A program made the position numbers and the translations under genes. From contig NZ_JAHZST010000002.1 of assembly GCF_019457885.1 (NCBI RefSeq), forward strand, positions 372,001 through 436,000: a DNA stretch of 64,000 nucleotides, read 5' to 3'. This document shows, in pieces, positions 29,161 to 37,958 of the stretch; positions within the stretch are counted from its first letter, which is position 1, and each line of letters opens with the position of its first letter. The notes under the pieces were generated by a model. That model did no database searches, was not told the origin of the DNA, and saw only the letters and a list, made by a program, of their open reading frames with translations. This DNA is from Shewanella nanhaiensis. GTDB taxonomy: Bacteria; Pseudomonadota; Gammaproteobacteria; Enterobacterales; Shewanellaceae.

Positions 29161-30350
29161 TGACTCTCTCCTAACTGCGCCAATCTGTTTTCAATGTAGT
29201 CCACCGCTTGCACCGATAGCCCCTGCTGGGGCACAGCTCTGTAAAATAGAGCTTGCCGATAGGCTTCAATCGCAGTCTCATACTTCTGTTGAGCATCGAG
29301 CGCATAAGCTAGCCCCATCCACCAACGGCTCATGGTCGCCTCTGTCTGTAAAAGCTTACGGTAGCTACTCTCTGCTAGAGCATAGTTTTTGACTTTCTGA
29401 GCAATAGTACTCTCTTGTGTCCATTTCTGCTTATTCAAAGCTGTCCCATCAGGAATACGCTTTAGACTCGCCAGTGCCTGTTCATAACCACCAGCGGCCT
29501 GCTGAACTCGGGCTAAGAGCATTAAGTATTCATACTGCTCAGGAAAAAGCCTGCTTCCCTCTTGTAATGTATCACTGGCTTGAGCCAAGTTTCCTTGACC
29601 ATAAAAAAGTGCAGCAAGCCGCTGCCTTGCTTTATGCAGCTTAGGAGAAAAGCCTAAAGCTTCACGGTAATACTCAATAGCATCTCTCTGCTCACCACTA
29701 TCTTCTGCACTTGTTGCCGCCTGAAATCTTTTTTCAGCTAACTGTGCATTAGATAATCTCACCTCAGTGATCGCCATAGAGCTGTTATCCACCTTAGGAG
29801 TCGCAGGCTTTGAGTGCACAACCTCTATAGGTTCTGGCTTTGAACTAGCCAGTTCAGCCTCATTTGAAGGCTTACTCTCTGTAGTAACAATCTCAACGGC
29901 TGGTTCATCAACCACAGCTTTTTTAACAAGCTGTTTTTCAGTCTTAACCAGCTCGACAACTTGGCTCTTAGAGGTAACTTCAGGTTTAGCACTCCCCTCT
30001 AAGGCTGTATCAGGCACTCTCTTATCTTCAGTCACTTTTTGAGCATCTACAACCGAGTTAGTGCTAGTAACAGTGTTTAGCGCCTTATCTTCTAGAGCTT
30101 GGCGAGTAACAAGTTCTTGAACTCCACTATTCGTTCCCCCAACAGGTTCATTCGCACTATTTTTTGTCAATAGCTCCCAGTTGTAGGCCACAGCAATTAG
30201 AAAGATAAAACAAACTAGCGCCAATAGGATCCATGGCATTTTGGGTGCTGAACTAGCTTGATATTGCACCGGGGCTGTACTCATATTTTCAAGAGAATGC
30301 GGCTGCTGACGCTTATCTAAATCCTTAAGCATAGTGTTTATCACACTCAT
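29157..30350 (-). CDS. mshN: MshN TPR protein
   Basis: 397 residues from the ATG at 30350 (MSVINTMLKDLDKRQQP), which overlaps the mshM stop by 4 bp; the frame is open further upstream but inside mshM. It has a short cytoplasmic N-terminus, one membrane helix (about 40-60), a Lys/Glu/Ser/Val-rich linker (about 70-190), then tetratricopeptide repeats (about 195-395). It probably scaffolds the MshL secretin or peptidoglycan passage together with MshM. Confidence 0.92.
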   Translation of the reverse strand: MSVINTMLKDLDKRQQPHSLENMSTAPVQYQASSAPKMPWILLALVCFIFLIAVAYNWELLTKNSANEPVGGTNSGVQELVTRQALEDKALNTVTSTNSVVDAQKVTEDKRVPDTALEGSAKPEVTSKSQVVELVKTEKQLVKKAVVDEPAVEIVTTESKPSNEAELASSKPEPIEVVHSKPATPKVDNSSMAITEVRLSNAQLAEKRFQAATSAEDSGEQRDAIEYYREALGFSPKLHKARQRLAALFYGQGNLAQASDTLQEGSRLFPEQYEYLMLLARVQQAAGGYEQALASLKRIPDGTALNKQKWTQESTIAQKVKNYALAESSYRKLLQTEATMSRWWMGLAYALDAQQKYETAIEAYRQALFYRAVPQQGLSVQAVDYIENRLAQLGESQ

Positions 30351-31255
30351 GAAGCTGCTCCCCAAAATAGGTGAACACCTAAGCCTGCTAGCACAGAGGT
30401 AACACCCAGACCCATAAACCAAAACCATCTACTCTGGCCTGTAGCACTCGCATCTTGAGTATCTGTGATTGCCGCTTTGACATGCTGGCGTTTTACACGC
30501 TCCGCCCCTTCACCAAAGCTTAATAGCAATGATTTGTGAGCTAATATATTAATCAATCTTGGGATCCCTCTGGCTGCCAGCGCCAATGCCCGAATATCTT
30601 TTTCAATAAACAGTGGCTCGCCGACACGGCCTGCTACCGACAATCTATGTTGCACATAAGCACAGGCCTCATCTACCGATAAGGCTCTTAGCTTGTAACT
30701 AAAGGTGATCCTCTGTCTTAACTGCCTAAAGTTATGCAAATTAAGACGATCATCGAGCTCTGGCTGAGCGAACAAAACTACTTGTAGTAACTTACGACTC
30801 TCAGTCTCTAAATTGGTAAAAAGCCTCAAAGCCTCAAGACTTTCATCGGGTAGTGCTTGAGCCTCATCGAGTACTAGCACAATGGAGTGTCCATGGGCTG
30901 ATAGCGCTAATAGCTGCTGCTGTATCAGTCCCGTAAGCTGCATCTGATCAATACTGGCTGAATATTTAAGCCCTAACTCTAAGGCTACTGCCCACCTAAG
31001 CTCAGCTGGGGAAAGATAGGGGTTAGGCAGGTATGCACAATGAAACCGCTTAGGTAGCTCATTAATAAGTTTACGGCAGATAAGGGTTTTACCCGTACCA
31101 ACTTCACCGGTGACCTTAATAAACCCTTCACCAGTTTGTAATGCCATCTGCAGCACTTGCAGCGCCTCAACATGAGGCGCAAGGCCAAAAAAGAACTGTG
31201 TATTTGGAGTCAGAGAGAAAGGAGTCTCCGCTAACCCAAAATGCTGCTGGTACAA
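30347..31255 (-). CDS. mshM: MshM AAA+ ATPase (ExeA-like)
   Basis: 302 residues starting at an unusual TTG (31255) preceded by AAGGG; the start MYQQHFGLAETPFSLTPN is exactly that of ExeA-type proteins, which argues for it. Walker A is GEVGTGKT and Walker B is IVLVLDEAQAL. A C-terminal membrane helix (FWFMGLGVTSVLAGLGVHLF) is present. ExeA relatives help secretin pass peptidoglycan in type II secretion. It follows mshL by 3 bp and overlaps mshN. Confidence 0.93.
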   Translation of the reverse strand: MYQQHFGLAETPFSLTPNTQFFFGLAPHVEALQVLQMALQTGEGFIKVTGEVGTGKTLICRKLINELPKRFHCAYLPNPYLSPAELRWAVALELGLKYSASIDQMQLTGLIQQQLLALSAHGHSIVLVLDEAQALPDESLEALRLFTNLETESRKLLQVVLFAQPELDDRLNLHNFRQLRQRITFSYKLRALSVDEACAYVQHRLSVAGRVGEPLFIEKDIRALALAARGIPRLINILAHKSLLLSFGEGAERVKRQHVKAAITDTQDASATGQSRWFWFMGLGVTSVLAGLGVHLFWGAAS

Positions 31256-31258
31256 AAT

Positions 31259-32947
31259 TTACTGCCCTTGCTCTTGTTCATCTTCAGGATACCAACGGTC
31301 AAGCAACTCTTTAGAACGCTTTAACTCCTGCTTCCAAGTATCTGCTTCTACCACTGTAGGCTTAAGTAACAGCACAAGCTCGGTTTTCTGTAGCGACTTA
31401 GACCGATTAGTAAACAGCTCTCCAACAAGGGGAATATCACCAAGAAGCGGTACTTTCGACACCAGATCGATATTCTCGCTCTTCATCAATCCGCCGATCA
31501 CAACCACTTCACCAGTTTTCGCTTTAATAACTGTGTCCGACTCACGAATATCACTCTGAGCCAGAGGCAGCTCTAATTCACTACCTGAGATCTTAATCGT
31601 TTTCGTCTGCTCTTTAATATTGATAACCGAAGGGTGAATATGAAGTAAAATATTCCCTTCGCCATCAATTTGAGGCGTCACATCCAGCGCAATACCAGAG
31701 AAGAAAGGGGTCAGCTCCACCTCTGGAGAGGTCACAGGGGTAGTACCAGCGACTGTAGTAGATGAAACATCGGTAACGAAGTACTCATCTTTACCCACTT
31801 TAATCACTGCCTTTTGGTTATTTGTCGCAGTCACTCGCGGACTAGAGAGCACATCCACATCACCTTGGGTATCGAGCAGGTTGATCATAGTAGTGAAATC
31901 TGCACCAGAGATTTTCATTGACGTAACGCCGCCAATGGCACTGGTGATTGAGTCACTTAATCCCCCCGTTGAAGGTGAAGTACCAAATGTAATATCAGTA
32001 TCACCGACATGACCAAGCACATTTTGCCACTCAATCCCCTGCTGATAACCATCAGACAGTGTCACCTCTAATATCTTTGCTTCCAATATCACCTGACGTT
32101 GCAGGTGTGACTCAGCCGTTTGCAAAAAGGTACGAACCTGACGTAGCTCATTTGGAAATGCTCTTATGGTGACAAGTCCAGCCTGAGGAGTAATAACGAC
32201 CTGCCGTCCGTTACCTGTGCTTCCAATAATCGAAACCAATGTTTCTTCCAACTCCCCCCAAAAGTCTGTCTTAGTTTTTGAACGAATAAAGGTACCATTA
32301 GTCGTGTCGTTACTGCTATTTGAGCTTGAGTTGTTACTCGATGAGTTAGACTGACTGCTGCCATTATTGTTATTGCTGTTACCACCAGAACTAGAGCTGT
32401 TATTGTTATTATCAGAGATACGGCCTGAGTTAACCGATGTTAGCGATAATCCTTGGCGCTCCATCTGTAGATAGTTTAACGGAAATGTTTCGGTGCGCAT
32501 TCCAGCTGGGTAAACACGTAAAATACGCTTCTCTCGACTGACTTCATAACCATAAATATCCTCAACAACCTGCAGCGCTTCACTTAAAGTCACTCCCTTT
32601 AACGATAAGGATATGGTCCCAGTAACATCAGGATGCACGGCGACACTCAGTGGAGTACCTTGAATCAAACTAGGGAAAAAGACTTTAGCATCGACATCTT
32701 TTGCCGAAACATCGAAACGACGCTCAGCTCTTTGAGGTGGCGTTAAGCCCGATAATAGATCCTGTGACGACAGCTCATTTTGAACTGATTCAGGCATCAT
32801 AGGTGGCGGAGTTGCACTCTTGCTCTTTTCTGCCTTTATCGACTCATTTAAGGCAGATTTCGACTCTACGGGCTTAGGTCTGTCGAAGGACTGACAGGCT
32901 ACCAATAAAAACGCTAACAGAGGCGTAATTGTTTTAATCGCTGTCAT
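31259..32947 (-). CDS. mshL: MshL secretin lipoprotein
   Basis: 562 residues. It has a lipoprotein signal peptide with lipobox LVAC (Cys18), a secretin/TonB short N-terminal (STN) domain (about 90-150), an N1-type domain, and the C-terminal secretin beta-barrel (about 330-540, with VGGLMKSENIDLVSKVPLLG). A striking Asn/Ser/Gly-rich low-complexity insert lies at about 178-220, encoded by 32289-32416. It forms the outer-membrane pore for the pilus. It overlaps mshK by 14 bp. Confidence 0.95.
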   Translation of the reverse strand: MTAIKTITPLLAFLLVACQSFDRPKPVESKSALNESIKAEKSKSATPPPMMPESVQNELSSQDLLSGLTPPQRAERRFDVSAKDVDAKVFFPSLIQGTPLSVAVHPDVTGTISLSLKGVTLSEALQVVEDIYGYEVSREKRILRVYPAGMRTETFPLNYLQMERQGLSLTSVNSGRISDNNNNSSSSGGNSNNNNGSSQSNSSSNNSSSNSSNDTTNGTFIRSKTKTDFWGELEETLVSIIGSTGNGRQVVITPQAGLVTIRAFPNELRQVRTFLQTAESHLQRQVILEAKILEVTLSDGYQQGIEWQNVLGHVGDTDITFGTSPSTGGLSDSITSAIGGVTSMKISGADFTTMINLLDTQGDVDVLSSPRVTATNNQKAVIKVGKDEYFVTDVSSTTVAGTTPVTSPEVELTPFFSGIALDVTPQIDGEGNILLHIHPSVINIKEQTKTIKISGSELELPLAQSDIRESDTVIKAKTGEVVVIGGLMKSENIDLVSKVPLLGDIPLVGELFTNRSKSLQKTELVLLLKPTVVEADTWKQELKRSKELLDRWYPEDEQEQGQ

Positions 32948-33284
32948 TTGAATTGCTTCCCTTTGTCTCTGTTATTGTTTGATACATACTTAATTTTCGC
33001 CCATCGGCTAATGATACTGAATTGGCACCTATTCGAGTGATCTTGACACCTTGCACTCGATCGCCAACCACAAAAATTTGATTATTAATCACAGCGTGGG
33101 AGCTTGCACCAGCATTAACCACACTATTGAGCGTTAAACCGCGCTGCATATCTTGTGCAGAAACAGTAGAGGATCCACCTCCGCGACCTGGCCGAGTGGG
33201 ATCCCTTAATGTTTCAGCTTGAGTACTGGCCGCGAATGCCAGCAACAGCATAGCTAAGCTCAAATTAACCTTGACTTGAAACAC
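32934..33284 (-). CDS. mshK: MshK (PilP-like) MSHA biogenesis protein
   Basis: 116 residues, starting at GTG (33284) with AAGGA 8 nt upstream. A signal peptide (LSLAMLLLAFAASTQA) precedes RDPTRPG, a motif found near the mature N-terminus of PilP/GspC-like proteins, and a small beta domain (VGDRVQGVKITRIGANSVSL). It probably connects the inner-membrane MshI/J complex to the MshL secretin. It overlaps mshJ by 20 bp. Confidence 0.9.
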   Translation of the reverse strand: MFQVKVNLSLAMLLLAFAASTQAETLRDPTRPGRGGGSSTVSAQDMQRGLTLNSVVNAGASSHAVINNQIFVVGDRVQGVKITRIGANSVSLADGRKLSMYQTITETKGSNSNDSD

Positions 33285-33921
33285 TGATAAAGTCCTTATT
33301 AATACTTAAGGTATATAGCTCTAAAACGACATCAGCCATAGGGTATTCATCAACCTGATACTCCATACGCTTCCAATACAACTTGTTTGGCATCGATTCA
33401 ATGGCCTCTACAAACTTAAGAACAGCAAAATAATCCCCTTGAAAAGTCAAACGGAGACCATGGCTGTACAGGTTCATCTTCTTCTCTTCACCTACAGCCA
33501 ACAAAGGAGTTGGCGCAATAGATTGAAAGTTTTGTAACTTTATCCCTCTGACTTTCTCAAGCAGTTGACTCAATAAAGCTGGCATATGATCGGCAGGCAC
33601 CATGTCTACCATCTGAAAAGAGAGCTGTTTGTCCAACTCTGTGCTCTGCTGCTCTAATGTTGCAAAACGTGCGTTATATTCATCATTAGGATCTTGAGCT
33701 AATCTCTGGTTATAAAGTGCAATCTGCTGCATCGACACTTGGTTCTCCGCGACAATCCCTCTATTTTGCTGGGTTAATTTACTCTGTTTGAGTAACAAAG
33801 ACTCCAGCGGCATATAGCAGAGTAAACCGATCACAATTAACGCCGCGCTGGCCACCATGACACGTTCACGCTGACTTAAAAGGTCGAAACGTGCCGCTAT
33901 CTCCTGTAGCTTTTGCTTCAT
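33265..33921 (-). CDS. mshJ: MshJ (PilO/GspM-like) protein
   Basis: 218 residues with an N-terminal cytoplasmic stretch, one membrane helix (about 22-44), a coiled coil, and a C-terminal ferredoxin-like domain as in PilO/GspM. It is part of the PilMNOP-type alignment complex. ATGA overlap with the preceding PilN-like gene. Confidence 0.9.
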   Translation of the reverse strand: MKQKLQEIAARFDLLSQRERVMVASAALIVIGLLCYMPLESLLLKQSKLTQQNRGIVAENQVSMQQIALYNQRLAQDPNDEYNARFATLEQQSTELDKQLSFQMVDMVPADHMPALLSQLLEKVRGIKLQNFQSIAPTPLLAVGEEKKMNLYSHGLRLTFQGDYFAVLKFVEAIESMPNKLYWKRMEYQVDEYPMADVVLELYTLSINKDFISVSSQG

Positions 33922-34520
33922 TGACTCTCCTCCTCACCAGTACTTGCCAAAGTGAAGGAGAGAGGTTTATCCTCACCTCGATTCATCGTCATAGATGCAA
34001 ATGCCTGCCCTTTTAATGTATCTGTCATCTTAAGTCTGTCGACCCAGAGAGGAACGCTATGGGGAGTTGAGGTATAACCTTCAAAGATAAAATTATCACC
34101 CTCAACTTGGAATCGATTTAGCCAGATACTCGAATTAGCAACCCGGGCAAGATCTTTCATTAACGGTGAGTAGCCTTTACTAGTCAGCGCCTCCCTTTGG
34201 CTTAACTCCCCCAACAGCATACGTTTAAGCTCAATCTGTTGTGCAAGTAGATCAACTTTGGCTACAAGTTTTGCATCCGGTGAACGTTGGGCAATCTCAG
34301 CTTCAAGTCCTCGCTTCTCTATCTCTAGGCTACTCTTTTGAGCAGCTAGTTCTCGATTATCAGCTTCGAGATCAAAAATAAGCATAAAAGTAAAGATTGA
34401 GCCAAAACAGAATAGCAACAGCATAGCCACTATACCTGTCACCATACGACGAAAAGAGAGCCTTAACTCTGCAGGTAAAAGAGATTCTGAGTAGAGGTTA
34501 ACACGCGTCTTCATGGTCAT
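33918..34520 (-). CDS. PilN-like MSHA biogenesis protein (MshI2)
   Basis: 200 residues. A short cytoplasmic N-terminus (RVNLYSESLLPAELRLSF) resembles the PilN motif that binds PilM. It is followed by one membrane helix (about 30-50), a coiled coil (about 52-105) and a small C-terminal domain (PF05137-type fimbrial assembly). It overlaps both neighbours by 4 bp, so stoichiometric translation with MshI and MshJ is likely. Often annotated simply as MshI2 or PilN family. Confidence 0.87.
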   Translation of the reverse strand: MTMKTRVNLYSESLLPAELRLSFRRMVTGIVAMLLLFCFGSIFTFMLIFDLEADNRELAAQKSSLEIEKRGLEAEIAQRSPDAKLVAKVDLLAQQIELKRMLLGELSQREALTSKGYSPLMKDLARVANSSIWLNRFQVEGDNFIFEGYTSTPHSVPLWVDRLKMTDTLKGQAFASMTMNRGEDKPLSFTLASTGEEESQ

Positions 34521-35434
34521 GATTGCGCCCCCGATAACTCCACTTCATCTCGATCAATCTCAGTCAAAGCTAGCTTTGCCATGATACTCTCAACACCTTC
34601 TGCGGCAATCGCGTTAACCTCTTGGTTAAAGTTAACACTCACCAATTCAGCTAACCTCTCTGTTTGGCCATTAATAAGCAGTTCGATGGAGGAGACGGGA
34701 GCTTGACGCAATTGACTTTCAAAATAGTCCATCGATCTTTGTAACTCTAGGCTAAGGTTATCAGCCATGCCAAAACCCAACTCCTCAGCACTCGCTGTAT
34801 CTATCTGATTAAACCCCCTGACTCGCCTCTGCATATAGAGATCGCCTTGCCTGACAACAGTCAGCAATATCTCCTGCCCTGGCTGATGGCTAATCACTAA
34901 TTTTGCCTGTGGTTCCTGCCAAAAAAGATTGGTGATGGCCATCTCTTCGATAGTGATACCAACAAGTTGCATCTCTTGCTCTTTTGCCGCAAGGATCAAA
35001 GCAGTGATCTTCTTCCTATCTACGATCACAACGCTCAACTTGGCACTATTTTGTTGCGGGGACTCGAAATAATCTAGATGTATATCAGTCACGGGCTGAC
35101 TAATCATATCTTTCACTGACCACAGCAGTGCTTGAGTCATCTCCTCTGGATCTACATTAGGTTTATCCACTAATAGAAGCTGATAATAGGGTGAGCTTAA
35201 TGTGACTTGTAATTGAGCTGGACCAAACTCTTTACTCAGTTCGGCGAACAAACGGTTCCAATTTACACCATCAAATGCAAACTCTTTGGAGTTATTTGAG
35301 GCAACGGCGCCATGTTGGCTCTCATCATTTAGATGGTATACGACCACTTTTTCAGGGCAAATATAGACACCAAGCTTAAGCCTAACGCTAGATTTTCGCC
35401 AAAAGGCCAATCGACTAAACATACTTTTTTCCAT
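34517..35434 (-). CDS. mshI: MshI (PilM-like) MSHA biogenesis protein
   Basis: 305 residues from the ATG at 35434. GTG (35437) and ATG (35422, with GGA at the right distance) are alternative starts. The body is a degenerate actin-like/PilM-type domain without a membrane segment, consistent with a cytoplasmic partner of the PilN-like protein. It is first in the msh biogenesis operon, after a 341-bp non-coding region. Confidence 0.88.
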   Translation of the reverse strand: MEKSMFSRLAFWRKSSVRLKLGVYICPEKVVVYHLNDESQHGAVASNNSKEFAFDGVNWNRLFAELSKEFGPAQLQVTLSSPYYQLLLVDKPNVDPEEMTQALLWSVKDMISQPVTDIHLDYFESPQQNSAKLSVVIVDRKKITALILAAKEQEMQLVGITIEEMAITNLFWQEPQAKLVISHQPGQEILLTVVRQGDLYMQRRVRGFNQIDTASAEELGFGMADNLSLELQRSMDYFESQLRQAPVSSIELLINGQTERLAELVSVNFNQEVNAIAAEGVESIMAKLALTEIDRDEVELSGAQS

Positions 35435-35437
35435 CAC

Positions 35438-35778
35438 AAAATGCCTATTATCACTTAATTGCAGCTAGCGCATATGATGCTATTGCTTCGCACATCCGTG
35501 ATACAAAGAGTTGCAATTGTGAACCAATATCAACACGATTAACTAGACCTGAACTGAAGTATACAAGCTGATCGTAAAATTTGTTGCGCTTATTGTATCG
35601 ACTAATCTTATAATTTTGTAGAGAAAACCAGAAAGAGTGTTAATGTATATTGCTTAAGATAGGTTGGTTACCCTAATCACACAAGTTAAGGGCAAACTTT
35701 ATACCTTACACCAACCTGTAACCAACATATTTAAAAATATTGCCAATTTTATGTGATCATTATTTAAGGAGTTGAAAC
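35438..35778 (-). promoter_or_regulatory. Promoter/leader region of the msh operon
   Basis: 341 bp between the csrD stop and mshI. It must hold the msh promoter. It contains inverted repeats that compete: AGGTTGGT (35661-35668) can pair with ACCAACCT (35710-35717), while the overlapping GTTGGTTAC (35663-35671) can pair with GTAACCAAC (35718-35726). These may be RNA hairpins or repeated protein-binding half-sites. No T-tailed csrD terminator was seen. Confidence 0.45.
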
Positions 35779-37692
35779 TTAAACCTCCTCGACAGGATCA
35801 CTAAATATACTTCCCTGACCCGCACTGACCCCTAAAATTTTCAATGTTTGCCACTCTTCAAACGATTCTACGCCTTCGGCAAAGACTTGAACTTCAGTCC
35901 GATATAGCCCACCGATCAAACTTCGAACAAACAGCTGATTTTCTTGCCTTAAATGTATCTGTCGAACAATAGACCTATGTAACTTAATCAGATCGAAATG
36001 GCACTCTTTAATATATTGAGTACTCACCACCTCTTGTCCCACGCGATCAACACACAGACTCGCGCCCATCTTTCTGATCATATCTAGGCGTGAAGCCAAC
36101 TGCTCTCTATTGTGTACCACTATGTCTTCATTAATTTCAAATATCAATCTAGGGGTCAAATGACGATACTCGAGCAAGGTGGTTTTCAACCAGCGAATAA
36201 ATGCACGGCTCATCAGAGTATCTAAACTTAAATTAACACTGTATTTAGTCTTAGTATCATTACGATCACCTAGTAGATCAAACAGCACAGTTTCAATCAC
36301 CTGCCTCTCAAACTGTGGCGTTAACCCACACTTAATCGCCATGGGGATATAGAGCGTTGCTCGAATTAAATTCTCCTGATTGTCTCTAATTCGACTTGAG
36401 ATCTCCAGATGATGAGTCTCCATGTCACTATCGACAACTGGCTGAGAGAAAACCACCAAACGTCGGTTAACCAGCGCATACTCAAGAAAACTCCTCCAGC
36501 GGACAGAGCCTTTGGCGAGTTCTTCATCTACTGCACCTTTATCATACATAAACCAGCCGCTTGAACCTTGAAACTGCGCCGCCCTCAGTGCACGTTCCGC
36601 CTCTTCAATAAGTTGCTCTTTCGCTTCGCCAACTTTGAAGTATGCAGCCCCAATATGATAAAAATCATCACTGCTTATCCCATCGGGGAGTTGATGGTTC
36701 AAACACACCTTAAGTAACTTAGCCGCAAGTTTCTCAACATCTTTTAGAGAGATTTGAGGCACGACAATCGCAAACTGGTTATAGGAACGACGAGAGAAGA
36801 TACTGTTAGCTTGGCTGTCCAAAATCTGATTAATATCGCTAATTGTCTGCAGCAATATCTCATCTATCAACTCCTCCCCTATCTCCTGTAACAGAAGATC
36901 AAGATCCTCCATCTCCAGCAAAAATAGAACTCCAGGAGCCATCATTCCGCGATCATTGCTAAGTGCATCTAGACGGTTTTTCAAAAAGAGTCTATTGCCT
37001 ATGCCCGTTTCAGGGTCAAGAAAAGTGTTTGAGCGAATAAATTGATCGAAACGGGCCCGCTGTTTTTGTGCATCATCAAGTTCCAACAGCATGTGGGTCA
37101 GCGCCCGGTTTATCATTCTAGGTTTGCCATGCCCCTTCTCCGCTAATGCTTGCTCATAGTCATTATTAAGGATCAGTTTACTTCTGACAGCTAGGTCTTC
37201 AATACCTTGCAACTGTGTAGACAACCAGAGGTAACCAGAGCGAACAAATAGGACAATAAAGCCGATGCCTGTCAGGAAAACAATCAAGGGAAGCCAACTA
37301 AAACTGTACATTTTGAAAGGCTGGGGCAGCTTCATCGACAAACTTAAGTTTGAGCCATGATTCAACTGACTCTCATAATAGACAAAGCCTGAACTATCCT
37401 CTTTGGCGTGATGTTCATATAGGGTTTTGCCCCTATCTTTTAAGACTAAACTTGTCACCTTATAGGCAGATAGCACAGAGGGTAGCCAAGAGTCCAAAGG
37501 CATCGAACTCTCACCGGACTCAAAATGATGAACTAACATGGTCTCCAGCTCAGTCACTTTCTGTTGCTGAAATTCCGATGTTAGCTGCATAAAACTGATA
37601 AAGGCTGTCAATAAAAATAGCGAGGCTACCGCAGCCAATGAGAGAAACCAAAAACTGGTTAGTTTATTTGTTAAAAGTCGAGTGAGTTTCAT
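35779..37692 (-). CDS. csrD: CsrD/MshH: degenerate GGDEF-EAL regulator of Csr small RNA turnover
   Basis: 637 residues from the ATG at 37692, chosen for its strong ribosome site (AGGAAG, 6-7 nt spacing); the frame is open to 37728. Two membrane helices (about 13-36 and 125-150) flank a periplasmic region. A GGDEF-like domain follows (about 215-370) in which the GGDEF motif is replaced by RRSYN, then an EAL-like domain (about 390-630) in which EAL is EIS. Both are therefore predicted inactive, as in E. coli CsrD, which promotes RNase E decay of CsrB/C. It sits immediately upstream of the msh operon, as mshH does in Vibrio. Confidence 0.93.
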   Translation of the reverse strand: MKLTRLLTNKLTSFWFLSLAAVASLFLLTAFISFMQLTSEFQQQKVTELETMLVHHFESGESSMPLDSWLPSVLSAYKVTSLVLKDRGKTLYEHHAKEDSSGFVYYESQLNHGSNLSLSMKLPQPFKMYSFSWLPLIVFLTGIGFIVLFVRSGYLWLSTQLQGIEDLAVRSKLILNNDYEQALAEKGHGKPRMINRALTHMLLELDDAQKQRARFDQFIRSNTFLDPETGIGNRLFLKNRLDALSNDRGMMAPGVLFLLEMEDLDLLLQEIGEELIDEILLQTISDINQILDSQANSIFSRRSYNQFAIVVPQISLKDVEKLAAKLLKVCLNHQLPDGISSDDFYHIGAAYFKVGEAKEQLIEEAERALRAAQFQGSSGWFMYDKGAVDEELAKGSVRWRSFLEYALVNRRLVVFSQPVVDSDMETHHLEISSRIRDNQENLIRATLYIPMAIKCGLTPQFERQVIETVLFDLLGDRNDTKTKYSVNLSLDTLMSRAFIRWLKTTLLEYRHLTPRLIFEINEDIVVHNREQLASRLDMIRKMGASLCVDRVGQEVVSTQYIKECHFDLIKLHRSIVRQIHLRQENQLFVRSLIGGLYRTEVQVFAEGVESFEEWQTLKILGVSAGQGSIFSDPVEEV

Positions 37693-37786
37693 TATCCGCT
37701 TCCTGCAGGATTTTATTATTCTCATCACCCAATCATACCAAGGAGCATAAAATATGGGTGACCCTTTAAAAGCGAGTCAATGTAAA

Positions 37787-37820
37787 TTGGGTGAAACAAT
37801 ACCAACTGGTATTAGCCCAA
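37787..37820. repeat. Hairpin with ATACCA/TGGTAT core upstream of csrD
   Basis: TTGGG..AATACCA-AC-TGGTATT..CCCAA: two nested stems of 5 and 7 bp in the csrD upstream region. The AATACCA/TGGTATT core resembles the short palindromes scattered through Shewanella intergenic DNA and the ends of the 52130-52444 element. No T-tail. Confidence 0.5.
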
Positions 37821-37916
37821 ACATTAAAATTCAACAATACAAACAAATGACTGTATCTACAATGAGAATTTAGTACTAGTACCAATCAGTAGCCAGTCAT
37901 CATTAAGGTCAAATAA

Positions 37917-37938
37917 AAAAGGGCCATAAGGCCCTTTT
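37917..37938 (-). terminator. Intrinsic terminator of the malic enzyme gene
   Basis: A 9-bp stem AAAAGGGCC/GGCCCTTTT with a 4-nt loop and T6 on the minus strand, about 20 bp beyond the stop of the gene at 37959. Confidence 0.9.
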
Positions 37939-37958
37939 AGAGTAGAAGCAAAGTCAGT

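Noticed and set aside
30350..30428. 26-residue N-terminal extension of mshN
   Set aside because: Cysteine-rich, inside mshM; the ATG at 30350 gives the conserved start and the usual 4-bp overlap.
35560..35600. Minus-strand TATACT as an msh -10 element
   Set aside because: No acceptable -35 at 16-18 bp; could not be called as a promoter.
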